A DNA stretch of 64,000 nucleotides. It comes from an uncultured Oligoflexia bacterium (GTDB lineage Bacteria; Bdellovibrionota; Bacteriovoracia; Bacteriovoracales; Bacteriovoracaceae). Positions 35,750 through 45,414 of this stretch are shown here, piece after piece (the first letter of the stretch is position 1; each line of letters begins with the position of its first letter). A model generated the notes under the pieces. The model did not search any database. It saw only the letters and a list, made by a program, of their open reading frames with translations, and was not told the DNA's origin. The DNA is taken from contig CAJXPQ010000004.1 of assembly GCA_913058265.1 (NCBI GenBank), forward strand, positions 124,001 through 188,000, read 5' to 3'. The position numbers were made by a program, and so were the translations under genes.

Positions 35750-37189
35750 ATGAGAAATTTTGCACTTTGTTATATAAACGGTAGGCCACATGAGATTACA
35801 GGCGATCAGGCTTTTATGACCGTCGCTGAGTACCTTCGTTATGAAAAAGGTCTTACTGGGACTAAGGTTGTTTGTTCTGAAGGGGACTGTGGTGCCTGTA
35901 CCATTTTAGTCTCACGTTTTAGTTCAGGAGCGATGGGCGAGTACAAATCAATTAATTCTTGTATCAGCTTTATGTACCTTCTTGATCGCTGCCATATTGT
36001 GACGGTAGAGGGACTTAAGCAAGAAAATCATATCCATGAAGCTCAGCAGAAGATGCTTGACTCCCATGGGGCTCAGTGTGGCTTTTGTACTCCTGGCTTT
36101 ATCTGTGCGATGGCAGGTATGGCAGAAGATCTCAAAATATCTGGTAAGCCAATAACGGAACAAAAGGTTAAGAATTACCTTACGGGAAACCTTTGTAGGT
36201 GTACTGGCTATAGTCCAATTATTGAAGCAGGTAAAAGTATTGACCTCACAAAAGTAAAGATCTTAGGAAATGTTTTTAATGACAAGAATATTGCACAAAC
36301 ATTTACAGATTTAAAGGATACATCGTTACTTATAGAGTCGAAGGGGAGAGAAGCTTTTCTTCCAGGGACACTTAACGAAGTTGTAGAGTATAAAACTAAA
36401 AACAAGAAATGTAGTGTTACTTCTGGCGCAACTGATTTAGGAGTTCAACTTAATAAAGGACACTCTGTTCAAGGAAAAATTCTAAGCCTTAATAATTTAA
36501 CAGAGGCTTATGAAATACTTGATACGGAAAAAGCTCTTGAAATTGGTGCTAAGGCCAGCTTAACTGATATTGAAAAGAAGTGTGAAAAATCGTTTCCAGA
36601 ATTTAGTCAGATGTTACATCTTTTTGCATCTCCACAAATTAAGAATAAAGGGACACTTGTTGGTAATATTGTGAATGCTTCACCAATAGCTGATACCATT
36701 CCATTTTTGATGGTTGCAGGGGCCGAGCTTGATATCGTAAGTGATTCAGGGAAGAGAACTGTAGATATTAATGACTTTTACCAACCTGGGTATAAGAAAC
36801 TTGATTTGAAAGATGATGAACTTGTTTCTAAGGTTTCAATTCCAAAGACATCGGGGCAATTTAAACTTTATAAAGTATCCGTTCGAAAAGATCTTGATAT
36901 TTCTACGGTAACTTTCGCAGCGAAATACGAAATTGAAAATAATAAATTTAAAAGTATTGATATTGCTTTTGGTGGAGTTGGTCCAAAGGTACTTAAAGTA
37001 TCAGGTGTATCAAATACCGCCTTAGGACAAACTTTGTCAGCTGATTTATTTTCAAAACTAGCGGATGATGTCATCAGTGAAGTCACACCAATGTCAGATC
37101 ATAGAGGCTCTAAGGAATTTCGTTTTAAATTGTGTCAAAATCTTTTGTTAAAATTTGGTAAAGAAATTATGAATAAGGCGCTAGTATGA
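35750..37189 (+). CDS. xdhA: xanthine dehydrogenase small subunit (2Fe-2S and FAD)
   Basis: XdhA carries electrons from the molybdenum site to NAD+. The 479-residue protein has two [2Fe-2S] clusters, C-S-E-G-D-C-G-A-C near residues 42-50 and the QCGFCTPGF/NLCRCTGYSPI pair near 115-155. An FAD-binding domain follows (residues 190-360; SGATDLGVQ and NIVNASPIADTIP). A C-terminal domain completes the subunit. The order is that of the fused bacterial XdhA. Its end overlaps xdhB by 4 bases. No Shine-Dalgarno sequence precedes the ATG, so it may be leaderless. Confidence 0.93.
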   Translation: MRNFALCYINGRPHEITGDQAFMTVAEYLRYEKGLTGTKVVCSEGDCGACTILVSRFSSGAMGEYKSINSCISFMYLLDRCHIVTVEGLKQENHIHEAQQKMLDSHGAQCGFCTPGFICAMAGMAEDLKISGKPITEQKVKNYLTGNLCRCTGYSPIIEAGKSIDLTKVKILGNVFNDKNIAQTFTDLKDTSLLIESKGREAFLPGTLNEVVEYKTKNKKCSVTSGATDLGVQLNKGHSVQGKILSLNNLTEAYEILDTEKALEIGAKASLTDIEKKCEKSFPEFSQMLHLFASPQIKNKGTLVGNIVNASPIADTIPFLMVAGAELDIVSDSGKRTVDINDFYQPGYKKLDLKDDELVSKVSIPKTSGQFKLYKVSVRKDLDISTVTFAAKYEIENNKFKSIDIAFGGVGPKVLKVSGVSNTALGQTLSADLFSKLADDVISEVTPMSDHRGSKEFRFKLCQNLLLKFGKEIMNKALV

Positions 37190-39525
37190 TCGGTAAAAAT
37201 ATACCTCATGATTCTGGACTTGCTCATGTAACAGGAGAGTCAGTATTTATTGATGATAGGCCTATGTTGTCTAACGAAGTTCATGTGGGCATGATTACTA
37301 GTCCAGTCGCTAAGGGCAAGTTATTAGGTGTTTCTTTTGATAAGGCTTCTTCGCATGAAGATTTTCTTGGCTTTTGGACAGCTAAGGATCTTGCCAATAA
37401 AAACTGGGGAACAATTGTTCATGATCAGCCTATACTTGTTGAGAGTCAAATCTCTTACATGGATGAAGTTATTGCTTTATTTGCCTGTAAAGATAGAAGT
37501 AGCTTATTAGAAATTAAACAACTTGTTGAAATTGATATTGAGGAAGAAACACCTATATTCTCAATTAGTGAAGCTAAAGCAAAAGAGAGCATTATCTATA
37601 AAGCTCCTAAAGCTTTTGAACAGGGAGATGTGAAAGCGTCTTTATCTAATGCACCTCATACACTTGAAGGTAAGTTTATTTGTGGAGGACAAGAACATTT
37701 TTATATGGAGTCTCAAGCAGCTTTAGCTTATCCCGGTGAAAATGGTCAGATTGAAGTTCACGCCTCTTCTCAACATCCAAGCGAAACTCAAAGAGTTATA
37801 TCTGAAGCCTTAGGAATTCCCCTTCATCACGTGGTTTGTGTTGTTAAGAGAATGGGAGGAGGCTTTGGTGGTAAAGAATCACAAGCTGCGCCAATCGCAG
37901 CTTACGCGGCATTAGTCGCCACGAAACTAAATAGGGCCGCAAGACTTATCTTATCTAAAGATGACGATATGAAGATCACAGGTAAGAGACATCCATTTGA
38001 AAATGATTATAAAGTTGGATTTGATAAAAATGGAAAGATACTTGGGCTAGATATATCCTTACAAGCTGACGGTGGTGCTTACGCGGATCTTTCAGCTTCT
38101 ATCTTAGAGCGAGGGATGTTTCATGCCGATGGTGCTTACTATTTAAAAAATTGCTCGATCTCTGGAATTTGCTATCGAACAAATAATCATCCTAACACCG
38201 CCTTTAGAGGATTTGGTGGGCCGCAAGGTAATATGACTATAGAGAGTATTATCGAAGATATTGCTCAATTTCTAGGTAAGGATGCTTTTGAAATTAGAAA
38301 AATAAATGCTTATCAAGGAAATAATTTAAAAACTCCTTATGGGCAAGTTTTTGAGAATAACTTATTGCCAGAATTATTCTCAGGTTTATACGATAAATCT
38401 GATTACCAAAAAAGACTTAAAAAAATTGAAGACTTTAATAAGTTAGATAATGGCAAAGTCAAAGGTCTCTCCATGACTGCCACCAAGTTTGGAATTGCCT
38501 TTACGGCAAGGTTTCTGAACCAAGGAAATGCTCTTCTTAATGTTCAGCTTGATGGTTCTGTTCAAGCTAGTACCGGTGCTACAGAAATGGGACAAGGGGT
38601 AAATACTAAGATACAGCAAATTGTTGCTCATGCATTTGGTATAGAGGCACGCTCTGTTCAACTTATGACGACATCCACGGAGAAGAATAGTAATACAAGT
38701 CCAACCGCTGCTTCTAGTGGATCAGACATTAATGGTGCAGCTGCTCTTAAGGCATGTAATATGATTAAGGGGAGGCTTTGTGAGCTTGCTAATTTAATCT
38801 TCCAAGGACATAAGTCTGATGATCTTCAAGAGTATGAAATCAAGGGAAAAGAAATTGATCCTAATCTCATTTTTGAAAATGGAAATATAACCCACAAAAA
38901 GACGAAGCAAAAAACCACTTTTGTAGAACTTATTAATACAGCATATTTAAACCGCGTCTCAGTTTCAGGGTATGCTCACTTTAAGACACCTGGGCTTGGT
39001 TTCTCAAAAGAGAAAGTTGAAGGGAAGGCCTTCAATTATTTTACCCAAGGTACAGTTGTTTCAGAGGTAACTCTTTGCGAGTATACTGGAGACCTAAAAG
39101 TTGATCGTACAGATATTTTTATGGACTTAGGCCGAACGCTTAATCCTGGTATTGATCAGGGACAAGTGAGTGGAGCTTTTGTACAAGGAATGGGATGGGT
39201 TACTGCTGAAAACCTCGTTTACTCTGATAAGGGCAATCTTCTTACTCATTCTCCTACTACTTATAAAATTCCAAATATTCAAGATACTCCGAGAGTTTTC
39301 AATATCGATTTTATCAAAAATGATGATAATGACTGTACTGTTCACCGCTCTAAAGCTGTTGGGGAGCCGCCATTTATCTTAGGGATAAGTGTCTGGACAG
39401 CGATTAAAAATGCCTTAAGCTTTAGGGCCAAGAAAGGTGACCTTGTTAATATAACTTCTCCTGCAACAAACGAAATTATTCTAAATGAGCTTACTCGTTT
39501 GAAAGAGGGAAATGGATTCTCTTAG
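37186..39525 (+). CDS. xdhB: xanthine dehydrogenase large (molybdopterin) subunit
   Basis: XdhB oxidises hypoxanthine and xanthine to urate at a molybdenum cofactor. The 779-residue protein has the expected motifs: GGQEHFYMESQ (purine-binding Glu), MGGGFGGKES, TAFRGFGGPQGN (with the conserved substrate Arg) and the catalytic Glu in KAVGEPPFI near the C-terminus. These point to genuine xanthine dehydrogenase rather than another hydroxylase. The start overlaps xdhA by 4 bases (ATGA type), and the end overlaps xdhC by 14 bases. Confidence 0.94.
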   Translation: MIGKNIPHDSGLAHVTGESVFIDDRPMLSNEVHVGMITSPVAKGKLLGVSFDKASSHEDFLGFWTAKDLANKNWGTIVHDQPILVESQISYMDEVIALFACKDRSSLLEIKQLVEIDIEEETPIFSISEAKAKESIIYKAPKAFEQGDVKASLSNAPHTLEGKFICGGQEHFYMESQAALAYPGENGQIEVHASSQHPSETQRVISEALGIPLHHVVCVVKRMGGGFGGKESQAAPIAAYAALVATKLNRAARLILSKDDDMKITGKRHPFENDYKVGFDKNGKILGLDISLQADGGAYADLSASILERGMFHADGAYYLKNCSISGICYRTNNHPNTAFRGFGGPQGNMTIESIIEDIAQFLGKDAFEIRKINAYQGNNLKTPYGQVFENNLLPELFSGLYDKSDYQKRLKKIEDFNKLDNGKVKGLSMTATKFGIAFTARFLNQGNALLNVQLDGSVQASTGATEMGQGVNTKIQQIVAHAFGIEARSVQLMTTSTEKNSNTSPTAASSGSDINGAAALKACNMIKGRLCELANLIFQGHKSDDLQEYEIKGKEIDPNLIFENGNITHKKTKQKTTFVELINTAYLNRVSVSGYAHFKTPGLGFSKEKVEGKAFNYFTQGTVVSEVTLCEYTGDLKVDRTDIFMDLGRTLNPGIDQGQVSGAFVQGMGWVTAENLVYSDKGNLLTHSPTTYKIPNIQDTPRVFNIDFIKNDDNDCTVHRSKAVGEPPFILGISVWTAIKNALSFRAKKGDLVNITSPATNEIILNELTRLKEGNGFS

Positions 39526-40303
39526 TTACCATCAAAAAACACTTGAGCTTCTCAATCAAAATAGTAATTTTGTTACAGTGACATTAACGAGTGTAAAAGG
39601 CTCAGCTCCTCAGAATTTGGGAGCTAAAATGATTGTCTATAAGGATGATATCTTATTTGGCACCGTAGGTGGTGGCAAGGTTGAAGCTCATTGTATTAAA
39701 ATTGCGAAAGAAATTCTAGATACAAGCGATAATCAACTATCTTTTACTTGGAATTTACAGAAAGACATTGGCATGACTTGCGGTGGTGAGGTGAGTTTTT
39801 TATTTGAAAAACATATTTGCTCTCAACTTTGGAATATTGCCATTTTTGGAGCGGGACATGTTTCCCAAGCACTTACTAGGTTACTTATAAATTTAAACTG
39901 TAAGCTAACGGTTGTTGATACGAGAAAAGAGTGGCTGGATAAATTACCTCATGATTCGAAGTTGACTCAGATCCATGCAGATAACCCTGCTGAGGTTTTA
40001 AAAGAACTTGAAGTAAATACCTTTGTTATTTTAATGACCAAAGGGCATAGTTCTGACGTACCTGTTCTAGAAGAAGCATTGAGGACTTATCAATTTCCTT
40101 ACCTAGGTGTCATTGGAAGTAAAAGTAAACGCAATGTGATGGAGAAAGAACTTTTAAGCTTGGGGCTTCCTAATGAAAGGGCGAGAGAATTTATATGCCC
40201 AATTGGTGATGACTTTGGAACTAATGACCCGTTTGAAATTTCACATAGTATTATTGCACAGCTTATAAGAGAACGAGAGCGCCTAAGTCTTTCATCTGAC
40301 TAA
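39512..40303 (+). CDS. xdhC: xanthine dehydrogenase accessory protein XdhC
   Basis: XdhC binds molybdenum cofactor, helps its sulfuration and inserts it into XdhB. The 263-residue protein shows the N-terminal domain (GSAPQNLGAKM, FGTVGGGKVEAHC) and a Rossmann-type second half (IFGAGHVSQAL, IGSKSKRN). It completes a compact xdhABC operon. Its last four bases overlap the convergent membrane protein gene. Confidence 0.93.
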   Translation: MDSLSYHQKTLELLNQNSNFVTVTLTSVKGSAPQNLGAKMIVYKDDILFGTVGGGKVEAHCIKIAKEILDTSDNQLSFTWNLQKDIGMTCGGEVSFLFEKHICSQLWNIAIFGAGHVSQALTRLLINLNCKLTVVDTRKEWLDKLPHDSKLTQIHADNPAEVLKELEVNTFVILMTKGHSSDVPVLEEALRTYQFPYLGVIGSKSKRNVMEKELLSLGLPNERAREFICPIGDDFGTNDPFEISHSIIAQLIRERERLSLSSD

Positions 40304-41181
40304 TTATTTTTATCATTCTTATCTAGATACTCTTTTCGATAAATTTCAAGGTACCTTCCGATCTTAGAATTTTTTAAAACTTTACTGACCCACGATGTAG
40401 GAATAACTCTCATTATTAGAAAAATAGTATATCCAACCGCAAAAGGTCTGAGCAAAAACCAAACCGAAGGGGATAGTTCAGACTTAACAAATACGAAAAA
40501 AATTATAAATAAAGAATAGGAAAAGATAAACATCGGATTAACTAAATCTTGTAGTGCAGCAAGGTAGCGGTTTTGGCTTCTACTTTTCTTCTTAACCTTC
40601 TTATGGGATATCGCCCACTTATTATACAGAGAGAGCCTTTCTGGGGATATTTTGTAGGCAATAAGACTGACTAGTACTGCTAGTATCATTTTTACTAATA
40701 TCAGAAGGATGAGAACTTCAATAATATTATTAATATCTGTATTGATAATGTTATTGAGCTTCTTTACAAAGTAGTTTAGTAAATAGATTAGGTCCTCACC
40801 AAATAGTATAAGGTAAATACATATTGGTTGAATAAAGGCCCAAAGACTTAAGAGTATTGCTCCAAAGACATATCCCGCAATATTACTTCCAAATATAGCG
40901 ACTCCAATTGAGTAAAGATGGCCTTGGGCCGTAATGGCGAGCATGGGGGTTAATTTTTTTCCTGCGGGAGACATTGTCTTCATCAAGGCACAAACAGTAC
41001 TAATATCTCTTCCAGCTGACTTATCACCAGAGTCAATTGTTGCCCTGGTAAGTATGAAGATTTGATTGAGTGAGAGTGAGTGTCCGCTGAAAGGGATCCT
41101 AAAACTATGGAGAAATGCCCCTAATCCAACTTCGATAGCTGCCAGCGTCGCAATATAGGAAACTATAATCTTTTCATGCAT
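40300..41181 (-). CDS. multi-pass membrane protein, unknown
   Basis: The 293-residue protein has about six hydrophobic segments and a conserved-looking N-terminal loop (LHSFRIPFSGHSLSLNQ). The loop and the small-residue-rich segment after it recall substrate-binding subunits of vitamin transporters (ECF-type), but the match is too weak to name. AAGGAATAT lies 9 bases before the ATG. Its end overlaps xdhC by 4 bases. Confidence 0.6.
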   Translation of the reverse strand: MHEKIIVSYIATLAAIEVGLGAFLHSFRIPFSGHSLSLNQIFILTRATIDSGDKSAGRDISTVCALMKTMSPAGKKLTPMLAITAQGHLYSIGVAIFGSNIAGYVFGAILLSLWAFIQPICIYLILFGEDLIYLLNYFVKKLNNIINTDINNIIEVLILLILVKMILAVLVSLIAYKISPERLSLYNKWAISHKKVKKKSRSQNRYLAALQDLVNPMFIFSYSLFIIFFVFVKSELSPSVWFLLRPFAVGYTIFLIMRVIPTSWVSKVLKNSKIGRYLEIYRKEYLDKNDKNN

Positions 41182-41321
41182 TTGCTAATATTCCTTTATA
41201 GCTACGTCATATCACCAACTTGTAGTCTATGCAAAGGCTCTCATTAGGTAATTATTATAGACATGTATTTGCAGATGAAGTATTCCTTTCTACAGTTCGA
41301 ACACACGCAATAGGGGGCAGA

Positions 41322-43058
41322 ATGAATCAAAAGAATATTTTAGCTGTATTAGCAATGACGTCAGTACTTTTCACATCATGTGGAAACAACGAGTCATTAA
41401 AAAATGATAAGCCAACTCCAGATAGAATTACCAATCCCAAAGGTGACGAAAGAGTCTCAGCACTCTTGTCTAGCCGTGATTTGGAAGATGCAGAGTTCGC
41501 AAACTGGCATAACCTTGACCTTTCAAAAGAAGGTTTGTTCGGGGTAAGTACAGATAAAGCTTACGCAGAATTAAAGCTAACGCAAAAAAGAGAAATTATA
41601 GTGGCCGTTATTGACTCAGGTGTTGATTATAAGCATGAAGATCTGAAAGATGTTATGTGGGTCAACAAAGGTGAAATCGCTGGGAATGGAATTGATGATG
41701 ACCAAAATGGTTATATTGATGATATTCACGGTTGGAATTACCTTGGTGGAACTGACGGTAGAAATATTAATGATGAAACTTTAGAGCAAACAAGAATTTA
41801 TAAAACTATGCTTGATAGATTAGCAAACGGTGAAGTTTTAAATGATGCTGAAGACAAACTTTATATGGAAGTTAGAGATATGGTTGAGACTGAGTCAAAG
41901 AAATTTGGTGATATGCTTGCTGGAGCAGAAGCTGATGCTTTAATGGTTAAAAAGTTCAAAGCTAAACTTAAGGAACTTACAGACATTACTATTGAAGATA
42001 CAAGATTATCAATCGAAAGTATTAATAGCACAGACCCTGAAGTCATTGAGTTAAAAGCAGATATGCTTAAACTATGGGACAAGCATGGAAGATCAGGTTA
42101 CCCAAGAATACAAAGAGTTATTGATTACGCAGGTTACTACGCAAAAACGGGGTATAATGTTGATCATAATGATAGAGCTGAAATTTCAAAAGACGATACT
42201 TCAGACTTCTCAGTTATAAATGCTGAAAACCCAATGAATTATGGAAATAATAATGTAAAAGGTCCTGATTCTTCTCACGGTACTCACGTTGCAGGTATTA
42301 TTGCTGCAAAAAGAGATAACGGTATTGGGATGAACGGTGTTGCAGGTAACACAAAAATTATGTCTTTAAGAGTTGTTCCTAACGGGGACGAGAGAGATAA
42401 AGATATTGCTCTTTCTGTTAGATATGCTGCTGACATGGGTGCAAGTATCATCAATATGAGTTTTGGAAAGAAGTTCTCTCCATATAAAGCAGAAGTCGAT
42501 GCTGCTTTTAAGTATGCTGCAAGCAAGGGTGTCATTTTAATTCACGCTGCTGGTAATGATGCTAGAAACACTGATAAAGGTGATCATAACTATCCAAATA
42601 CTTATATCGAAGATGGTTTTGGTGTTCTTCAAGTAAACTCAATACCTAATTGGATTGAAGTTGGAGCTTCTACAAGATTTAACTCTCTTGATTTAGTGGC
42701 AACATTTTCAAACTTTGGTGATGAAGCGATTACATTATTTGCTCCTGGACATAAGATATACTCTACAACTCCAGAGAATACATATGCAGCTTACAACGGT
42801 ACATCAATGGCATGTCCTGTAACTGCTGGTGTTGCAGCATTATTAATGTCTGAATTTCCAACGATGACTGGTTTTGAAGCAAAAGATATAATACTTGAAA
42901 CAGTTGTTAAGCCTGAACTAGACATAAGAAAGCCTGATGACAATGCTTCTAAGCCTGACTTTAGAATTCCAGTTCCGTTTAGAGATCTTTCTCAAACAGA
43001 TGGTGTTGTGAACGTACTCGATGCAGTTAAATTAGCTAAAAAACTTTTAGGTAACTAG
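41322..43058 (+). CDS. subtilisin-like lipoprotein protease with large insertion
   Basis: The product of 578 residues starts with a lipoprotein signal (LAMTSVLFTSCGN; lipobox FTSC). AGGGGG is close before the chosen ATG, and the open frame upstream of it is unsupported. The S8 triad is visible: Asp in VAVIDSGVD near residue 97, His in SSHGTHVAG near 319 and Ser in NGTSMACPVTAG near 492, plus Asn in HAAGND. Asp and His are about 220 residues apart, compared with about 55 in the other S8 protease here. The insert is highly charged and helical. It probably acts at the outer membrane surface or in the periplasm. Confidence 0.9.
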   Translation: MNQKNILAVLAMTSVLFTSCGNNESLKNDKPTPDRITNPKGDERVSALLSSRDLEDAEFANWHNLDLSKEGLFGVSTDKAYAELKLTQKREIIVAVIDSGVDYKHEDLKDVMWVNKGEIAGNGIDDDQNGYIDDIHGWNYLGGTDGRNINDETLEQTRIYKTMLDRLANGEVLNDAEDKLYMEVRDMVETESKKFGDMLAGAEADALMVKKFKAKLKELTDITIEDTRLSIESINSTDPEVIELKADMLKLWDKHGRSGYPRIQRVIDYAGYYAKTGYNVDHNDRAEISKDDTSDFSVINAENPMNYGNNNVKGPDSSHGTHVAGIIAAKRDNGIGMNGVAGNTKIMSLRVVPNGDERDKDIALSVRYAADMGASIINMSFGKKFSPYKAEVDAAFKYAASKGVILIHAAGNDARNTDKGDHNYPNTYIEDGFGVLQVNSIPNWIEVGASTRFNSLDLVATFSNFGDEAITLFAPGHKIYSTTPENTYAAYNGTSMACPVTAGVAALLMSEFPTMTGFEAKDIILETVVKPELDIRKPDDNASKPDFRIPVPFRDLSQTDGVVNVLDAVKLAKKLLGN

Positions 43059-43087
43059 AAAGAAAAGATTACATATAGTTTTATGAT

Positions 43088-43115
43088 GGGGACAGTGAGA
43101 GCTGTCCCTTTTTTT
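43088..43115 (+). terminator. strong rho-independent terminator after the S8 lipoprotein
   Basis: GGGACAG and CTGTCCC (43089-43108) form a 7-bp stem with a 6-base loop, followed by seven T. Confidence 0.93.
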
Positions 43116-43125
43116 ATTATCATGC

Positions 43126-43131
43126 TATAAA
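43126..43131 (+). promoter_or_regulatory. extended -10 element for a possible leaderless transcript
   Basis: TGC-TATAAA lies 6 bases before the ATG at 43138, directly after the terminator. No ribosome binding site is seen. Confidence 0.4.
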
Positions 43132-43137
43132 TTAAGC

Positions 43138-43545
43138 ATGAGCTATAGTTATAATACACCTGAGGGTTATCAGGTCATGACCAGTGAATTTTTAAAGAAG
43201 AAAGGTACTTGTTGTAAGTCTACTTGTCTTCATTGCCCTTATGGACACACCATAAAGTTAAGTCCAGTTCAATTTCATAAATATTCAGATGAAACTCAAA
43301 ACGTCATTAGGTCAATTTTTGATGAGGCCTATAATAAGGACGATATAACATCTAGTCTGCTAGGTTCAGCTTTTGGAACGAAGAAGAAAGAGCTTGTTAC
43401 TGATCATTACTTCTTACTAACACTGAAAGGGTTCGAATGTGGTGTCGCGGAAGTCGTTGACGGAAGTCTTAAGTCATTTTACCTCACTGAACATTTTAGA
43501 GATCAGGGGATCAACGAGTCTTATCTAATGAGTTTATTAGTATAA
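43138..43545 (+). CDS. DUF5522 cysteine-motif protein
   Basis: The 135-residue protein has a cluster C-C-K-S-T-C-L-H-C-P-Y-G (residues 23-34) that marks DUF5522 proteins and looks like a metal or Fe-S site. The rest is a small alpha/beta domain with no recognised activity. It has no signal peptide. The 3' end overlaps the convergent nuclease gene by 9 bases. No Shine-Dalgarno sequence precedes the ATG, consistent with leaderless expression. Confidence 0.7.
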   Translation: MSYSYNTPEGYQVMTSEFLKKKGTCCKSTCLHCPYGHTIKLSPVQFHKYSDETQNVIRSIFDEAYNKDDITSSLLGSAFGTKKKELVTDHYFLLTLKGFECGVAEVVDGSLKSFYLTEHFRDQGINESYLMSLLV

Positions 43546-44388
43546 AGTGATATCCGCAAAGATTGCACGATGATCAGAGGTAAACTTTTGATTAGTTCCA
43601 TATTTAAATTGATCAACTCCCCATTTCTGAACTGACCATAAATTCTTTTTATCAGTAAAAATATGATCAACTCTACACGCAGGAAAAGTCTTACCTTTTT
43701 CAAGGTTACAGGAATCGTCTTTGTTGGTGTCGGCATTTTTTACAAACTCAATCTCAGAGGCAGCTTCAAAAGTATCTGTATAGAACTTTGTAATATGCTT
43801 ATAGCCTTCTAAGTCAGGCTTTAAGTTTGTATCAGCAGCTAATATTACTGGGATATCAATATGATCAAAAGATTTTACAAAAAGTTTTGCAGAAGGATTC
43901 TTGTTCTCTTTACGGTTATCAAAGTGAGATCCTGCAAAGTAGAACTCTCGACCAGATGTTTTATCAAGAAGTCTTGTCCATTGAAGTCTTCGTGGCAGCG
44001 CAAAGGTCCAACCAAAAATATTTCTACTACTCGGCCCTAGCCAATAGCCTCCATACTTTTTTACTTCAAATCGATCAGTCTTTATAAATAGAGCTGGGTC
44101 TGCAAAGCGAAGAACATAGTACTTTCTGAAGTAGATTAACCTGTAATCTTTTAACTCTTTTTGTATCCACTTTAATTGAGGGGTAATAAGAACTTCTTGC
44201 ATTGAAATTAGGTCCGGGGCATTACGCTTAACGGTATCTACGATCCAATGCTTTCGCTTCGAATACTTGTCAAACTCACCTTTGTTACATAATGAACAGG
44301 TTGTATTAAAGCTCATCACTCTGAAAGGCTCAGATGCAAAAGCATTGATACTTAAGAGAAGAGTTGTAATAAAGATAAAGTTTTTCAT
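43537..44388 (-). CDS. secreted endonuclease/exonuclease/phosphatase (EEP) family protein
   Basis: The 283-residue product has a signal peptide (about 18 residues). EEP-fold catalytic residues appear in order: Asn in VMSFNT, Glu in SMQEV, His in GSHFDN, Asp/Asn in AADTN, Asp in VDHIF and His in SDHRA. The family includes DNase I-type nucleases and sphingomyelinases; the substrate here is not settled, but export suggests digestion of external DNA or lipid. AGGAAAACTT precedes the ATG. It lies 14 bases after a barrel protein gene on the same strand. Confidence 0.82.
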   Translation of the reverse strand: MKNFIFITTLLLSINAFASEPFRVMSFNTTCSLCNKGEFDKYSKRKHWIVDTVKRNAPDLISMQEVLITPQLKWIQKELKDYRLIYFRKYYVLRFADPALFIKTDRFEVKKYGGYWLGPSSRNIFGWTFALPRRLQWTRLLDKTSGREFYFAGSHFDNRKENKNPSAKLFVKSFDHIDIPVILAADTNLKPDLEGYKHITKFYTDTFEAASEIEFVKNADTNKDDSCNLEKGKTFPACRVDHIFTDKKNLWSVQKWGVDQFKYGTNQKFTSDHRAIFADITLY

Positions 44389-44402
44389 AAGTTTTCCTAT
44401 TA

Positions 44403-45338
44403 TTAAAATGCAGTAATGTAAAAAGCTGTTCCAAATACAGACTCATCTGCCATGATTTTTGCTAAGTCTCTTTTGTCATAAGTGTTAGATAGCTTTGTTT
44501 CATAATAAAATTCTACCATTGAATTACGACTTAGAAAGTACATCACTGATGGGTGCCATGTGACAAGCTCTTGTTCTTTTTTAGCAATTTGAAGGCTATC
44601 GAAGTCAGGTCTTGTAAAAGTCGTCGTGGTTCCAGGACCAGTTGGTACAGTCTCTGTGATCATATCAACTTCTAGTGCTTGCTTGTAGTTAGGCCCTTCA
44701 TCTTTTCTAAATTTATGTTGGTATTTAAATTGATTAAATAATAAAACTCTTCTTGAAACCATTGCTGAGAGGTTTAGGTATGCTCTGTCTTCTGTATCAA
44801 CAGCGAGAGCACTATTGGCATTTGTATGGTTAAAATGCTTTCTTAGTTTTAACTCAAAAGATCCATATTTCCCAACCTTTTGCTTGAAGATAACTTGAGG
44901 AATAGTACTTCCATTCATATCATACTGATCTCTGATTTCAGGATCCAGGTAGTAGAGATTTTTAAACTCAAACTTCATATTTATGCCGTGTTCATTTTCA
45001 GTTAAGATATTTTTTCTTCGATACATAAACTCTGTAAAGTACCAGTCAAATTCTTTTGTATCTTCAATTTCGCTTGTTACATATCTGGATGAAAGAAAGT
45101 ATCTTACTTCATCATTTGGGGTTAATCCTTGTAAAAGTGAGGCATCCATTTTGGTAAACGTTCCATCATATTTGTTAAAACGGGCCGTTTTAATCTGTTC
45201 TGTTGCAACAAGAAACTCTAAAGACCATGGCTTTACTTCCGTTTTACTTGGATTAGTACGTATAGTCGTAGTAGAGTTTGTTTGAGCAAATGCAACTTGA
45301 GATAAAAATAAGACAACGGTAAATAATTTAGTTTTCAT
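44403..45338 (-). CDS. outer-membrane barrel-like protein, unknown
   Basis: The 311-residue product begins with a signal peptide (MKTKLFTVVLFLSQVAFA) and AGGAAGAAG upstream. The mature protein has alternating short strands with frequent aromatic residues (EFDWYFTEFMYRRKN and FNQFKYQHKF) and ends in a Phe, typical of beta-barrel envelope proteins. No specific family is recognised. It is in one operon with the EEP nuclease. Confidence 0.65.
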   Translation of the reverse strand: MKTKLFTVVLFLSQVAFAQTNSTTTIRTNPSKTEVKPWSLEFLVATEQIKTARFNKYDGTFTKMDASLLQGLTPNDEVRYFLSSRYVTSEIEDTKEFDWYFTEFMYRRKNILTENEHGINMKFEFKNLYYLDPEIRDQYDMNGSTIPQVIFKQKVGKYGSFELKLRKHFNHTNANSALAVDTEDRAYLNLSAMVSRRVLLFNQFKYQHKFRKDEGPNYKQALEVDMITETVPTGPGTTTTFTRPDFDSLQIAKKEQELVTWHPSVMYFLSRNSMVEFYYETKLSNTYDKRDLAKIMADESVFGTAFYITAF

Positions 45339-45414
45339 GCTTCTTCCTATTTTCAATGGTGTTTTGATCGTGATAAATTATCAGTATCTGATAATTTTGT
45401 ACAGGAATGACGCA

